Translations under genes and position numbers: made by a program
The notes under the pieces: model-generated
Database searches by the model: none
The model's input: only the letters and a program-made list of their open reading frames with translations
Told to the model about the DNA's origin: nothing
Shown here: in pieces, positions 8,853 through 17,632 of the stretch
How the letters are laid out: each line of letters starts with the position of its first letter
Numbering within the stretch: the first letter of the stretch is position 1
NCBI RefSeq assembly: GCF_008704495.1
Contig: NZ_CP023699.1
Coordinates: forward strand, 7,564,001 to 7,628,000
Length of the DNA stretch: 64,000 nt
DNA from: Streptomyces kanamyceticus
GTDB lineage: Bacteria; Actinomycetota; Actinomycetes; Streptomycetales; Streptomycetaceae
Direction of reading: 5' to 3'

Positions 8853-9563
8853 ATGGAAGGGCTGAGCGACCTCGACGCGCGGCTCGTCGACTGCCGGGCC
8901 TGCCCCCGCCTCGTCGACTGGCGCGAGGAGGTCGCGCGCACCAAGCGCGCGGCCTTCGCCGACCAGGAGTACTGGGGGCGGCCCGTGCCCGGCTTCGGCC
9001 CGCACGACGCCTCCCTCCTCGTCATCGGCCTCGCGCCCGCCGCGCACGGCGCCAACCGCACCGGGCGGATGTTCACCGGCGACCGCTCGGGAGACGTCCT
9101 CTACCGGGCGCTGTACGACGTGGGCCTCGCCTCGCGCCCCACCGCCGAGAGCGCCGACGACGGCCTGACCCTCCACGGCACCCGCATCACCTCGCCCGTG
9201 CACTGCGCGCCGCCCGCCAACAAGCCGACCCCGGACGAGCGCGACACCTGCCGCCCCTGGCTGGTGAGCGAACTGAAGCTGCTCGCACCGCGATTGCGGG
9301 CCGTGCTCGTGCTCGGCGCCTTCGGCTGGCAGGCCGCGCTGCCCGCGCTCGCGGCGGCGGGCTGGACGGTGCCGAAGCCGCGGCCGGTGTTCGGGCACGG
9401 GGCGCGGGTCACGCTGGACGGCACCCCCGGGCCCCTGGAGCTCTTCGGCTGCTTCCACGTCAGCCAGCGCAACACGTTCACGGGCAGGCTGACGCCCGCG
9501 ATGCTGCGGGACGTGCTGAGCACCGCGGCCACGGCGGCGGGCCTACGCCGGACGGCTCAATAG
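8853..9563 (+). CDS. Uracil-DNA glycosylase, family 5 (UdgB) type
   Basis: The 236-residue base-excision repair enzyme removes uracil and possibly hypoxanthine from DNA. Four cysteines that could hold an Fe-S cluster are present: CRACPRLV near residue 14, and HCAPPANKPTPDERDTC near 116-132. The active-site loop GLAPAAHGANRTGRMFTGD (about residues 58-76) and FHVSQRNTF near the C-terminus mark family 5 rather than family 4, which has GEAPG. ATG 8853 is chosen over GTG 8844; GGAGG precedes it at a short spacing of 2 nt, so the start is uncertain by three codons. It lacks the damage promoter found at ogt, uvrB and uvrA. Confidence 0.88.
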   Translation: MEGLSDLDARLVDCRACPRLVDWREEVARTKRAAFADQEYWGRPVPGFGPHDASLLVIGLAPAAHGANRTGRMFTGDRSGDVLYRALYDVGLASRPTAESADDGLTLHGTRITSPVHCAPPANKPTPDERDTCRPWLVSELKLLAPRLRAVLVLGAFGWQAALPALAAAGWTVPKPRPVFGHGARVTLDGTPGPLELFGCFHVSQRNTFTGRLTPAMLRDVLSTAATAAGLRRTAQ

Positions 9564-9593
9564 AGTGGGCCAAGACGGGGCCCGGTTCCTAGC

Positions 9594-10793
9594 GTGGACG
9601 GGGTGGACGAGACTCTGGCAGCCAAGCCCTCCGCCGCCGCGTACCGCAACCTGGTCGTGGCGACCGTCGGCTTCACGCTGACCTTCTGGGCCTGGGACCT
9701 GATCGCGCCGCTCGGCAGCGACTTCAAGGACCGGCTCGGGCTCAGCTCCTTCCAGCAGTCGCTGCTCGTCGCCGTGCCCGTGATCGTGGGCTCGCTGGGC
9801 CGGGTCCCGGTCGGCGCGCTCACCGACCGCTACGGCGCCCGGCTGATGTTCCCGCTGGTCTCGGCGCTCACCATCGTCCCGGTGCTGCTGATCATCCCGG
9901 CCAGGGGCGGCTACGGCACGATGCTGGCCGTCGCCTTCCTGCTCGGCCTCGGCGGGACGACGTTCGCGATCGGCGTCCCGCTGGTCAACTCCTGGTTCCC
10001 GCCCGCCCGTCGGGGCTTCGCCATCGGCGTCTTCGGGATGGGCATGGGCGGCGTGGCGCTCTCCGGATACTTCACGCCGCGCATCGCCAAGCACGGCGAG
10101 AACCTGCCGTACGTCGTCGTGGCGATCGCGCTCGCCGCCTTCGCGGTGCTCGCCGTCTTCCTCATCAGCGACCGCCCCGACCGGCCTGTGCCCACCACGT
10201 CGCTCGGCACCCGGCTCGGGCAGGCGGGGCGGCTGCGGGTCACCTGGGAGCTGTCCGCGCTCTACGCGATCGGCTTCGGCGGCATCGTCGCCTTCGGGGT
10301 GTACCTGCCCACCTACCTCAAGACCTGGTACGACCTGTCGCCCACCGAGGCCGGGACCAAGGCGGCGGGCTTCGCCCTCGTCACCGTCGTCTTCCGGCCC
10401 ATCGGCGGCTGGCTCTCCGACCGGATCCACCCGGCCACGGTCACCTCCTCCGCCCTCGCGGTCGTCGCCCTCTTCGCCGTCGTGCAGGCCTTCGACCCGA
10501 CACTGAATCCGATGGGCACCCTCAGCTTCCTGGTGATGGCGGCGGGCCTCGGCACCGCGAGCGGCAGCGTCTTCGCGCTCGTCGCGCAGGTCACCCCGCA
10601 GCCGCAGGTGGGTTCGGTGACGGGCATCGTGGGCGCGGTGGGCGGCCTCGGCGGCTTCGTCCCACCGCTGGTCATGGGGGCGATCTACAGTGCGAAGGAC
10701 TCGTACTCGATCGGCTTCATGCTGCTCTCCGACCTGGCGCTCGCGGGCTGCGTGTACGCCTACGGACGGATGCGAAACGCGAAGGCGGACTGA
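9594..10793 (+). CDS. MFS transporter, nitrate/nitrite (NarK/NasA)-like
   Basis: The 399-residue major facilitator protein has 12 predicted membrane segments. The MFS signature between TM2 and TM3 reads GALTDRYGARLMFP, with a second copy GGWLSDRIHP after TM8. The nitrate-porter-like stretches GLGGTTFAIGVPLVNSWFPP and GFAIGVFGMGMGG favour the NarK/NasA group over sugar or drug porters. No nitrate reductase gene is in view, so the substrate stays open. The start is GTG 9594; GTG 9603 is an in-frame alternative. Confidence 0.85.
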   Translation: MDGVDETLAAKPSAAAYRNLVVATVGFTLTFWAWDLIAPLGSDFKDRLGLSSFQQSLLVAVPVIVGSLGRVPVGALTDRYGARLMFPLVSALTIVPVLLIIPARGGYGTMLAVAFLLGLGGTTFAIGVPLVNSWFPPARRGFAIGVFGMGMGGVALSGYFTPRIAKHGENLPYVVVAIALAAFAVLAVFLISDRPDRPVPTTSLGTRLGQAGRLRVTWELSALYAIGFGGIVAFGVYLPTYLKTWYDLSPTEAGTKAAGFALVTVVFRPIGGWLSDRIHPATVTSSALAVVALFAVVQAFDPTLNPMGTLSFLVMAAGLGTASGSVFALVAQVTPQPQVGSVTGIVGAVGGLGGFVPPLVMGAIYSAKDSYSIGFMLLSDLALAGCVYAYGRMRNAKAD

Positions 10794-10818
10794 CCAAGTG
10801 CCGGGTTAGGGTGCCGCG

Positions 10819-11772
10819 ATGGGCCTCTATCCGGACATCGAACCCTACGACCACGGCATGCTCGACGTCGGCGACGGCAACCGCGTGTACTGGGAGGCCT
10901 GCGGCAACCCGCTCGGCAAACCCGCGGTGGTGCTGCACGGCGGCCCCGGCTCCGGCTGCACGCCCTTCTTCCGCCGGTACTTCGACCCCGACGCGTACCG
11001 GATCATCCTGCTCGACCAGCGCGGCGCGGGCCGGTCCACGCCGCCCGCGAGCGACCCCGCGACCGACATGGGCGTCAACACGATCAAGCACCTGCTCGCC
11101 GACCTGGAGCTGCTGCGGCGTCACCTGGCCGTCGAGCGGTGGCTGGTGTGGGGCGTCTCCTTCGGATCCGTACTGGGCCTTCGGTACGCGCAGACGCACC
11201 CCGACCGGGTCTCGGAACTGGTCCTCACGGGCATCGCCACGGGCAGCCGCGCCGAGGTGGACCTGCTGACCCGCGGGCTCGGGCGGATCTTCCCCGAGGC
11301 GTGGGAGGCGTTCCGCGCCGGGGTGCCCGAGGGGGAGCGGGACGGGGATCTCGCCGCGGCCTACAACCGCCTCGTCGAATCGCCGGACCCCGAGGTCCGC
11401 GCGCGGGCGGCGCGGGCCTGGACGGACTGGGAGACGGCGATCATCCCCGCGCCGCCCAGGTCGGAGCCGCGCTACGAGGACGCGGCGTTCCGGGCCGGTT
11501 TCGCGCGGACGGTCACGCACTACTTCGCCCATGACCACTGGCTGGGCGGCGACGAGGTCGTCCTGCGGGACGCGCCCTCGCTCGCGGGCATCCCCGGTGT
11601 GCTGGTGCAGGGGAGTCTGGACTTCGGGAACCTCCTCGGCATCTCTTGGCGGCTCCAGCGGGCTTGGCCCGACAGTGAGTTGATCCTCGTGGACGACGCG
11701 GGGCACAACGCGGGGGCGCGGGGGATCGCGGAGGAACTGGTGGCGGCGACGGATCGGTTCCGGTCCAGTTGA
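10819..11772 (+). CDS. pip: Prolyl aminopeptidase
   Basis: An alpha/beta-hydrolase of peptidase family S33 that releases N-terminal proline, 317 residues, with no signal peptide. The oxyanion motif HGGPGSGCTPFFRRYFDP (about residues 41-58), DQRGAGRS, and the nucleophile elbow GVSFGS (about 113-118) are seen. The acid and His are expected in the LVQGSLDF and DDAGHNA segments. The family usually reads GGSWGS at the elbow, so W to F and G to V are mild substitutions. TAGGGT at 10807-10812 ends 6 nt before the ATG, suggesting a leaderless message. Confidence 0.9.
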   Translation: MGLYPDIEPYDHGMLDVGDGNRVYWEACGNPLGKPAVVLHGGPGSGCTPFFRRYFDPDAYRIILLDQRGAGRSTPPASDPATDMGVNTIKHLLADLELLRRHLAVERWLVWGVSFGSVLGLRYAQTHPDRVSELVLTGIATGSRAEVDLLTRGLGRIFPEAWEAFRAGVPEGERDGDLAAAYNRLVESPDPEVRARAARAWTDWETAIIPAPPRSEPRYEDAAFRAGFARTVTHYFAHDHWLGGDEVVLRDAPSLAGIPGVLVQGSLDFGNLLGISWRLQRAWPDSELILVDDAGHNAGARGIAEELVAATDRFRSS

Positions 11773-11795
11773 TGCGTTCCGGGGCCGGTGCGTTT

Positions 11796-11978
11796 TGCGG
11801 CTGCTGCCTTCCGTGGCTGATGCTGGTCACCGGCTTCGCCGAGTTCGTCCTCAAGCGCCGGACGGGCTGAATTTGTCCGCACGGGGGCTTCTGCGGCTGC
11901 TGCCTCCTGTGGTCGGTGCTGGTCACCGGCTTCGCCGAGTTCGTCCTCAAGCGCCGGACGGGCTGAATTTGTCCGCAC
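11796..11978. repeat. Two direct copies of an 87-nt element, 96-nt period
   Basis: Copy 1 is 11796-11882 and copy 2 is 11892-11978. The last 62 nt (11821-11882 and 11917-11978) are identical, and the first 25 differ at several positions. Each contains CCTCAAGCGCCGGACGGGCT followed by GAATTTG. From memory this is a high-copy intergenic element of Streptomyces, usually found just after genes. The 363 nt between pip and the GH6 gene hold only this pair and about 150 nt with no other feature I can see. Confidence 0.85.
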
Positions 11979-12135
11979 ACGCGCCCGCACCTGTCTGGAC
12001 ACGCCGCTGTCCGAGTGGTCTTCGGGGTGAACCGCCGTCGCCCCGGCGGGGAGTGGGCCGTCGGGGCGGTGGGGGCGCCGCAGACTCCGGGAAACGCGTC
12101 GGACCGGTCCGGCGCCGCGCCCCTGGAGCCGCCCG

Positions 12136-13161
12136 GTGTCCCGACCGTCCTCCCCCGTCCGCCGCCCCCGCGGCTCCCACCTTCCCCGGTCCCTGCTCAT
12201 CGGCGCGCTCCTGCTGGGCGCGGTGGCGACCGGCTGTGGCGAGGAGACCGCGGCTGGGGCGGGGGCGCCGCCCGCCCCAGCCGCCGCCGCGCCCGCCTTC
12301 TGGGTCGACCCGTACAGCGCCGCGGCCCGGCAGGCCGCCACGTGGCGGCGGCAGGGGCGTACCGGGCAGGCCAGGATCATCCAGCGCATCGCAGGGCGCC
12401 CGCAGGCCGTCTGGCTGAACAGGGACGGCGCGGAATCCGTCGTGCGTTCGCACGTCGGCGCGGCGGCCAGGGCGCGGCGCACCCCGGTCTTCGTCGCCTA
12501 CTTCATCCCGCACCGCGACTGCGGCGCGTACTCCTCGGGCGGCGCGCGCGACGCCGCCCAGTACCGGCGGTGGATCGACGGGTTCGCCCGGGGACTCGGC
12601 AACCGGGGCGCGTACGTGATCGTCGAACCGGACGCCGTCGCCCAGCTGGTGGCGGGGTGCCGCGGGGCCAACGCGCGCGAGCGCTACGGCCTGCTCGCCC
12701 ACGCGGTCCAGCGCCTCAAGCGCCAGCCGCACACCAAGGTCTACCTCGACGCGGGCAACGCGGGCTGGATCCCCGACCCGCGGAGGCTGGTCGCCCCGCT
12801 GCGCAGGGCCGGTGTCGCGCGGGCCGACGGATTCGCGCTCAACACCTCCAACTACCTGACCAACAAGGTCAGTTCGGACTACGGTCACCGGCTCGCCAGG
12901 GTCCTCGGCGGCGGCAAGCACTTCGTCATCGACAGCAGCCGCAACGGAAACGGCCCCTTCCGCGGCGCTCTCGCCTGGTGCAATCCGCCGGGCCGCGCCC
13001 TCGGCACCCCGCCCACCACACGCACCGGCGTCCCCGCGCTCGACGCTTATCTGTGGATCAAGCGGCCGGGCGAGTCCGACGGGACGTGCAGGGGCGGGCC
13101 GCGGGCCGGGCAGTGGTGGCCGCAGTACGCGCTCGGACTGGCCAGCAGGGCCAGGAGGTAG
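12136..13161 (+). CDS. Glycoside hydrolase family 6 lipoprotein (cellulase-like)
   Basis: The protein of 341 residues hydrolyses beta-1,4-glucans by inversion, judging from GH6 signatures: IPHRDCGAYSSGG (about residues 121-133, with the catalytic-acid Asp), VIVEPDAVAQL (about 156-166), GFALNTSNY, and FVIDSSRNGNGP near residue 265. The end LWIKRPGESDGTC...WWPQYALGLA is also typical. The N-terminus has a basic region, a hydrophobic stretch and the lipobox AVATGC with Cys at about residue 34, so it is probably a surface-anchored lipoprotein. No carbohydrate-binding module is present. The start is GTG 12136. Confidence 0.9.
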   Translation: MSRPSSPVRRPRGSHLPRSLLIGALLLGAVATGCGEETAAGAGAPPAPAAAAPAFWVDPYSAAARQAATWRRQGRTGQARIIQRIAGRPQAVWLNRDGAESVVRSHVGAAARARRTPVFVAYFIPHRDCGAYSSGGARDAAQYRRWIDGFARGLGNRGAYVIVEPDAVAQLVAGCRGANARERYGLLAHAVQRLKRQPHTKVYLDAGNAGWIPDPRRLVAPLRRAGVARADGFALNTSNYLTNKVSSDYGHRLARVLGGGKHFVIDSSRNGNGPFRGALAWCNPPGRALGTPPTTRTGVPALDAYLWIKRPGESDGTCRGGPRAGQWWPQYALGLASRARR

Positions 13162-13162
13162 A

Positions 13163-13194
13163 GGGGCTGAGGGGTTGAGGGGTTGAGGGGTTGA
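13163..13194. repeat. 8-bp tandem repeat (GGGGTTGA) x4
   Basis: Four consecutive 8-bp units, the first reading GGGGCTGA and the next three GGGGTTGA. They start one base after the GH6 stop codon and end 10 nt before the 3' end of the convergent RidA-GNAT gene. This is a likely slippage product with no evident function. Confidence 0.8.
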
Positions 13195-13204
13195 GGGCTG
13201 GCGA

Positions 13205-14086
13205 CTACGGGCGCCAGCCGTAGCGGACGTCCGGCTCCCGCTCCTCGTTGCCCGAGCCGTCCGACCGCTCCGTCGCCGCGAAGCCGTGGCGTTCGTAGAA
13301 GCGGTGCGCCGGGGTGTTCACCTGGAACGTACGGAGCCAGAGTCCCGCCGGGCGCAGTTCCTTGGCCAGCGTCACGAAGCGGTCGCCGATGCCGCGCCCC
13401 CGCCACTCGGGGGCGAGGTAGAGCTGACTCAGCTCGTCGCCGTCGAGCACCATCATCCCGACGGTCTCGCCCCCGGCCTCCGCGACCCAGGTGCTGCCGC
13501 GCGGTACGACGACGTGCTGGAAGAACTCCCGCACCGCGGCGGCGGAGTGGGCCCTTCGCACGCTCGGCAGGGCGGTGTCGAAGGAACGCAGGTACACGTC
13601 GGCGACGGCCGCGCCGTCGGCCTCGGTGGCCACGCGCAGGGCGACGGCGTCCACGGCGGCCGCCGCCTCCTGGGCCCGGGTCCTGTCGGGGACCACCGCG
13701 GTGGCGGTGATCTCCACCAGCTGGCCCGGGTAGCCCAGGCAGGCCGTGCCGAGCAGCGTGGAGGTGTGCGGCCCGGCATGCAGGTCGGTCCCGCGGACGA
13801 CCTCCCACGCCTCGCTCAGTACGGCGGGCTCGGCGCTGACCACGTACACCGTGCTGGCCACGACCTGCGACAGGTCGCTGCCGATCGCGCGCAGCGCCTC
13901 GTCGAGGTTGGCGATCACCTGTTCGGTCTGGCGCGCCACGTCGCCCTCGCCGACGAGCTTGCCCTCGGGGTCCAGCGGCACGGAACCCGCCATGAAGGCG
14001 AGGCGGGTACCGGCTTCGACGACGGCGGCGTGGGCGTATCCGGGAGGCGGGAAGAGGGTGGGCACGACGGTCCGGTCAGTGGTCAT
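13205..14086 (-). CDS. RidA-GNAT fusion protein
   Basis: This 293-residue cytosolic protein joins two enzymes usually encoded apart. Residues about 1-135 are a RidA/YjgF-type enamine/imine deaminase domain (LFPPPGYAHAAVVEAG, QTEQVIANLDEALRAIG, and the C-terminal VEITATAVVP). Residues about 147-290 are a GNAT acetyltransferase domain with the acetyl-CoA site LYLAPEWRGRGIGDRFV and the C-terminal NTPAHRFYERHGFAATE. The RidA family's substrate-contact Arg should lie near ACLGYPGQLVEI, where I see no Arg, so deaminase activity may be altered. It converges with the GH6 gene. Confidence 0.88.
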   Translation of the reverse strand: MTTDRTVVPTLFPPPGYAHAAVVEAGTRLAFMAGSVPLDPEGKLVGEGDVARQTEQVIANLDEALRAIGSDLSQVVASTVYVVSAEPAVLSEAWEVVRGTDLHAGPHTSTLLGTACLGYPGQLVEITATAVVPDRTRAQEAAAAVDAVALRVATEADGAAVADVYLRSFDTALPSVRRAHSAAAVREFFQHVVVPRGSTWVAEAGGETVGMMVLDGDELSQLYLAPEWRGRGIGDRFVTLAKELRPAGLWLRTFQVNTPAHRFYERHGFAATERSDGSGNEEREPDVRYGWRP

Positions 14087-14187
14087 GGACCGATCGTGGG
14101 GTGCGGCGGACGGCTACCGCACCTCAATTTCGTATAAGGGCACATTCGCGCAGGGCGCCAGTGGGCTGGCCAGGGGAGGGCCGGGGA

Positions 14188-15246
14188 TCAGCGCACCGCC
14201 GCCGGTGAACTCCCGCCCCGTACCCGCAGCGTGGGCTTTCCCGAGCCGTCGGCGGGCGTCGACCAGATGTCCTGCTTGCGCCCGTCCTCGCCCGGCAGGG
14301 CGTACGCCAGGGTGCCGTCGTCCAGCCAGGCGGCCTGGTCGTCGACGCTGCGCCGCTCGGCCAGCGGGCGTTCCCGCATGGTGCGCAGGTCCAGGACGTA
14401 CAGCCGCCACGGGTCCTGAGTCCCCTCGCGCACCCGCTTCTTGAAGGCGATGCGGGTGTTGTCGGGGGAGAGGGAGGGGCATTCGGCGTTCGTGCGCAGC
14501 GCGGTCGCGGCCCACTTCTTCATGTCGCCGCGTACGAGGTAGGTCTTGCCCTTGGTCGAGACGGTCGCGTAGAAGCGGTTGTCGTCCTCGGCGAAGGTGA
14601 CGCCCCAGTAGTTGACGTCGGGCGCGTGGTAGCGGCGCCCTTCGATGGTGAGGGGGATCTCCTCCATGTTCTTGATCAGATAGCCGGTGCGGGTGTCGAG
14701 GATCGAGGTGCGGGTGGAGAAGGACGAGCCCGCGTAGGAGTCGCCGGTGGCGAACATCGTCCAGGACAGCATCCGGCCCGACGCGGAGACCCGCGCCCGG
14801 TTGGGGATGCCCGTGAGCGAGATGCGGCGCTTCTCGCGCAGGTGGCCGTCCAGGACGGCGGCGTACGACTTGGGCGGGATCCCGGCGCGGCGCTGCAGAC
14901 AGAGAGCGGTGCCCGCGGCGGCGTAGAAGCGTTCGCAGGAGGGGCCTCCGGTGGTGCGGGAGGGCTTGCGGGAGGTGACCGCGGTGCGGGCGGTGCCGAT
15001 CCTGCGGGCCGCCGCCTCGCCGGGCGCGGGCAGGCGGGCGACCCGGCCCGCGCCCGCCTCGGTGCTGCGGAAGTAGAGGTGCCCCCGGTCGAGGCCGAAC
15101 TCCGATGCGGTGTCGGCCGACTGGGCGCGCTGGGACGCGTGCAGGGTGTACGCGACGGCGACGCCCGCGAGGACGGCGGCGGCCACCGCGACGGCGATGA
15201 TCCGGGCGCGCAGCGACCGCGGCCCTGCGGAGGGGAGCGAGGTCAT
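14188..15246 (-). CDS. Membrane-anchored TolB-like beta-propeller protein
   Basis: The 352-residue protein has a single N-terminal membrane anchor (about residues 12-32, rich in Ala and Val), placing the rest outside the membrane. The body resembles TolB/WD40-like propeller blades, for example CPSLSPDNTRIAFKKR, WRLYVLDLRT, DDQAAWLDDGTLAYAL and DIWSTPADGSGKP, which are typical of actinobacterial proteins of unknown ligand. The ATG overlaps the upstream MFS gene's stop (ATGA), so the two are translationally coupled. It is the last gene of a three-gene minus-strand operon. Confidence 0.82.
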   Translation of the reverse strand: MTSLPSAGPRSLRARIIAVAVAAAVLAGVAVAYTLHASQRAQSADTASEFGLDRGHLYFRSTEAGAGRVARLPAPGEAAARRIGTARTAVTSRKPSRTTGGPSCERFYAAAGTALCLQRRAGIPPKSYAAVLDGHLREKRRISLTGIPNRARVSASGRMLSWTMFATGDSYAGSSFSTRTSILDTRTGYLIKNMEEIPLTIEGRRYHAPDVNYWGVTFAEDDNRFYATVSTKGKTYLVRGDMKKWAATALRTNAECPSLSPDNTRIAFKKRVREGTQDPWRLYVLDLRTMRERPLAERRSVDDQAAWLDDGTLAYALPGEDGRKQDIWSTPADGSGKPTLRVRGGSSPAAVR

Positions 15247-16535
15247 GGCTGCCTTTCGGTTCGGGGGAGCAGTACGGCCGCCCCGGCGAGCGCCGCGGTG
15301 AGCGCGACACAAGCGCAGGTCAGCGCGGGCCCCACGCCCCACAGCGTCCAGGCGGCGCCGAACCCGGCGGCGGCGACAAGACGGGCGAGTGCCTGTCCGG
15401 TCTGCAGGACGGCCATGCCACTGGCCCGGCGTTCGCGGGCCACGACGGGGGTGACCAGGGCCATCAGGACACCGTCCGTGGCGGCGTAGAAGACGCCGAG
15501 CAGCAGGAGTACGCCGATGAGCAGGGGCCATCCTTCGGTGGGCGCGAGCAGCAGGACGTACCCGCCGAGCAGCGCGGCGTGCCCGGCGAGGAACGGGACG
15601 CGGCGCCCGGTGCGGTCGGCGAGCCTTCCCGCGGGGATCGCGAGCAGCAGGTAGACCGCGGCGGCGCCGAGCGGGAGCAGCGGGAACCACGAGATGGCGA
15701 AGTCGAGCCGCCGCTGGAGGAGGAGGTAGAGGAACGCGTCGCCGATGGTGGCCGCGCCGAGCAGCGCGGCGGCACCGAGGATCCGTCGGAAGGCGGGGAC
15801 GCGCAGCAGGTCGAGTGCTTTGCCGCGCGGCTCGGCCACGGATCCGGACTCGGAGGGGGTGCCGGTGCGAGGCGGGTGCGTCTGGTGCGGCTGGCTCGGT
15901 ACGAACGCCATCATCATCAGTACGCCGAGCAGCCCGAAGCAGAAGCTGACCACGAACACGGCGTCGTACGCGTCCGCGGTCGCCCACAGCAGCGCGAACG
16001 CGGCGAGCGGGCCGAGCAGCGCGCCCGTGGTGTCCATCGCCCGGTGCACGCCGAAGGCGCGGCCAAGCGCGTCGGGCGGACTGCTCAGCGAGATCAGCGC
16101 GTCGCGCGGCGCGGTCCGCACGCCCTTGCCGATGCGGTCGGCGGCGAGCGCCGCGCCGATGCCCGCGGTGGCGCCGCCCGCGAGGAGCAGGCCGAGCCGG
16201 GAGAGCGCGGAGAGGGCGTAGCCGCCGCCCGCCACGAGCTTGTGCCGCCCGCCGCGGTCGGCGGCGTATCCGCCGGCGAGCCGCACCAGGGCGGTCACGC
16301 CGTTGTAGAGCCCGTCCAGGAAGCCGAACTGAAGTGGGGACAGGCCGAGTTGGAGGACGAAGTAGAGCGGCAGGACAGCGGTGACCATCTCCGAGGAGAT
16401 GTCGGTGACGAGGCTGACGGCGCCGAGCGCGAGGACGGGCCCCGCGACCCGGCCGCGCCGGGCCTCGGACTGCTCCGGGGCCTTGGCGGCGGCCGGGTCG
16501 CCCTGGGCGACCGCGCCGGTGGATGCGAGGTACAT
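15243..16535 (-). CDS. MFS transporter
   Basis: The 430-residue major facilitator protein has 12 predicted membrane segments. The loop motif GGYAADRGGRHKLV lies between TM2 and TM3, and GRLADRTGRRVPFL between TM8 and TM9. The N-terminal TDISSEMVTAVLPLYF motif recurs in a group of MFS proteins of unknown substrate. A short charged linker (EPRGKALDLLRVP) splits the halves. The stop codon overlaps the propeller gene by 4 nt, and the start lies 19 nt after the phosphoesterase gene's end. The trio may handle a phosphorylated exterior substrate, which is inference from the neighbours only. Confidence 0.87.
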   Translation of the reverse strand: MYLASTGAVAQGDPAAAKAPEQSEARRGRVAGPVLALGAVSLVTDISSEMVTAVLPLYFVLQLGLSPLQFGFLDGLYNGVTALVRLAGGYAADRGGRHKLVAGGGYALSALSRLGLLLAGGATAGIGAALAADRIGKGVRTAPRDALISLSSPPDALGRAFGVHRAMDTTGALLGPLAAFALLWATADAYDAVFVVSFCFGLLGVLMMMAFVPSQPHQTHPPRTGTPSESGSVAEPRGKALDLLRVPAFRRILGAAALLGAATIGDAFLYLLLQRRLDFAISWFPLLPLGAAAVYLLLAIPAGRLADRTGRRVPFLAGHAALLGGYVLLLAPTEGWPLLIGVLLLLGVFYAATDGVLMALVTPVVARERRASGMAVLQTGQALARLVAAAGFGAAWTLWGVGPALTCACVALTAALAGAAVLLPRTERQP

Positions 16536-16554
16536 CGCGGTGCTCCCGACGGCC

Positions 16555-17508
16555 TCAGCGGCAGGTGTAGTTCGGGCTGGTGTCCTTCGTCGAACCGTCC
16601 GTGCCGACGAGGTTCCAGGAGAAGCCGGTGTCGGTGAAGTTCAGCTTGACCACGCCGAAGGTGTCGGTGAGCCGCTTCTGACTGTTGGGCTGGACCTCCT
16701 CGATCTTGTACGGGTTGGCGCCGCCCATGCCGCCGAGCAGCTCGACGATGCCGTTGGAGTCGGCCTTGCCGTCCGGGTTCTGCGGGGCGAACCGCTCGTA
16801 GTGGTGGTCGTGGCCGTTCATGATCAGCTCGGCCTTGTTGTCGTAGAGCAGCTTCCACACCGGGCGGCTCACCGGGTCGTTGCCGTGCTCGCCGGAGGAG
16901 AAGAGGGGGTGGTGCCAGTAGGCGGCCACGCACTTCTTGGAGTTGGCGGCGAGGTCGTCCTTCAGCCAGTCGATCTGCTCGTCGTCGTCGAAGCTGTTGG
17001 AGTCGAGCGCGATGAAGTGCCAGTTGTCCTGGTCGAAGCTGTAGTAGCTCTTGCCGTCGGGGTAGGCGACGGACCCGAAGTAGGACTTGTAGCCCTTGAG
17101 CGCGCCCGCCGGGTCGTACGTCTCGTGGTTGCCGGGGACGGGCTTCGTCTTGCTCTTGAAGGCGCCCCAGGACTTGTCGTAGTACTTCTGGAAGTCCTTC
17201 AGGCGCGCGTCGTCGTACTGGTTGTCGCCCATGGTCATCACGAACGACGGGTTGATCTGCTTGACCAGGGCCGCGGTCTTCGGGTGCTTGCAGCTGCTGC
17301 TGCTCGACGTGCACTGTTCGGCGATGTCACCGGCGGCGACCGCGGTGAACGCGGCCCTGGGTGTGGCCTTCGGGGTGGCATCGGCCTCGCCCGCGGGCGA
17401 CCAGAGGAGCACGCCGCCGACGAGGGCGAGCGCGCCGCCCGCCGCTACGGGGATGCCCCAACGGGCTTTGCGGGCGCGGGAATTCGTGGTGCGTGGGGTG
17501 GGCGGCAT
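16555..17508 (-). CDS. Secreted or anchored metallophosphoesterase (purple acid phosphatase-like)
   Basis: The 317-residue protein has a basic N-terminus and one hydrophobic segment (about residues 18-37), so it is exported or membrane-tethered. Calcineurin-type metal ligands are in order: AAGDIAEQC, GDNQYDD, GNHETYDP, WHHPLFSSGEHG and GHDHHYERF. The Asn-His pair (GNHE) and the final HDHHYER resemble purple acid phosphatases. No fibronectin domain is present, so it is shorter than plant-type enzymes. It is the first gene of a minus-strand operon, and a 15-bp palindrome at 17618-17632 lies about 110 nt upstream. Confidence 0.9.
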   Translation of the reverse strand: MPPTPRTTNSRARKARWGIPVAAGGALALVGGVLLWSPAGEADATPKATPRAAFTAVAAGDIAEQCTSSSSSCKHPKTAALVKQINPSFVMTMGDNQYDDARLKDFQKYYDKSWGAFKSKTKPVPGNHETYDPAGALKGYKSYFGSVAYPDGKSYYSFDQDNWHFIALDSNSFDDDEQIDWLKDDLAANSKKCVAAYWHHPLFSSGEHGNDPVSRPVWKLLYDNKAELIMNGHDHHYERFAPQNPDGKADSNGIVELLGGMGGANPYKIEEVQPNSQKRLTDTFGVVKLNFTDTGFSWNLVGTDGSTKDTSPNYTCR

Positions 17509-17617
17509 GTCCGTCTCCTAGATCGGCTTGGGGGTGCCGGTGGGGGTGGTGCGGGGCCGTCCCGACGCATCCTGGCGACATGCCATGACCGCGTCAATAA
17601 GCTGGGTGGATTATTGT

Positions 17618-17632
17618 TAGGAAACTTTCCTA
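17618..17632. promoter_or_regulatory. 15-bp palindrome TAGGAAACTTTCCTA, candidate operator
   Basis: This perfect 7-1-7 inverted repeat sits in the AT-rich divergent gap between the phosphoesterase operon (minus) and the SNF2 helicase gene (plus). From memory it resembles the AGGAAA-TTTCCT palindromes bound by ROK-family repressors upstream of actinomycete chitosanase genes. Which of the two transcripts it would govern is not clear from position alone. Confidence 0.5.
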
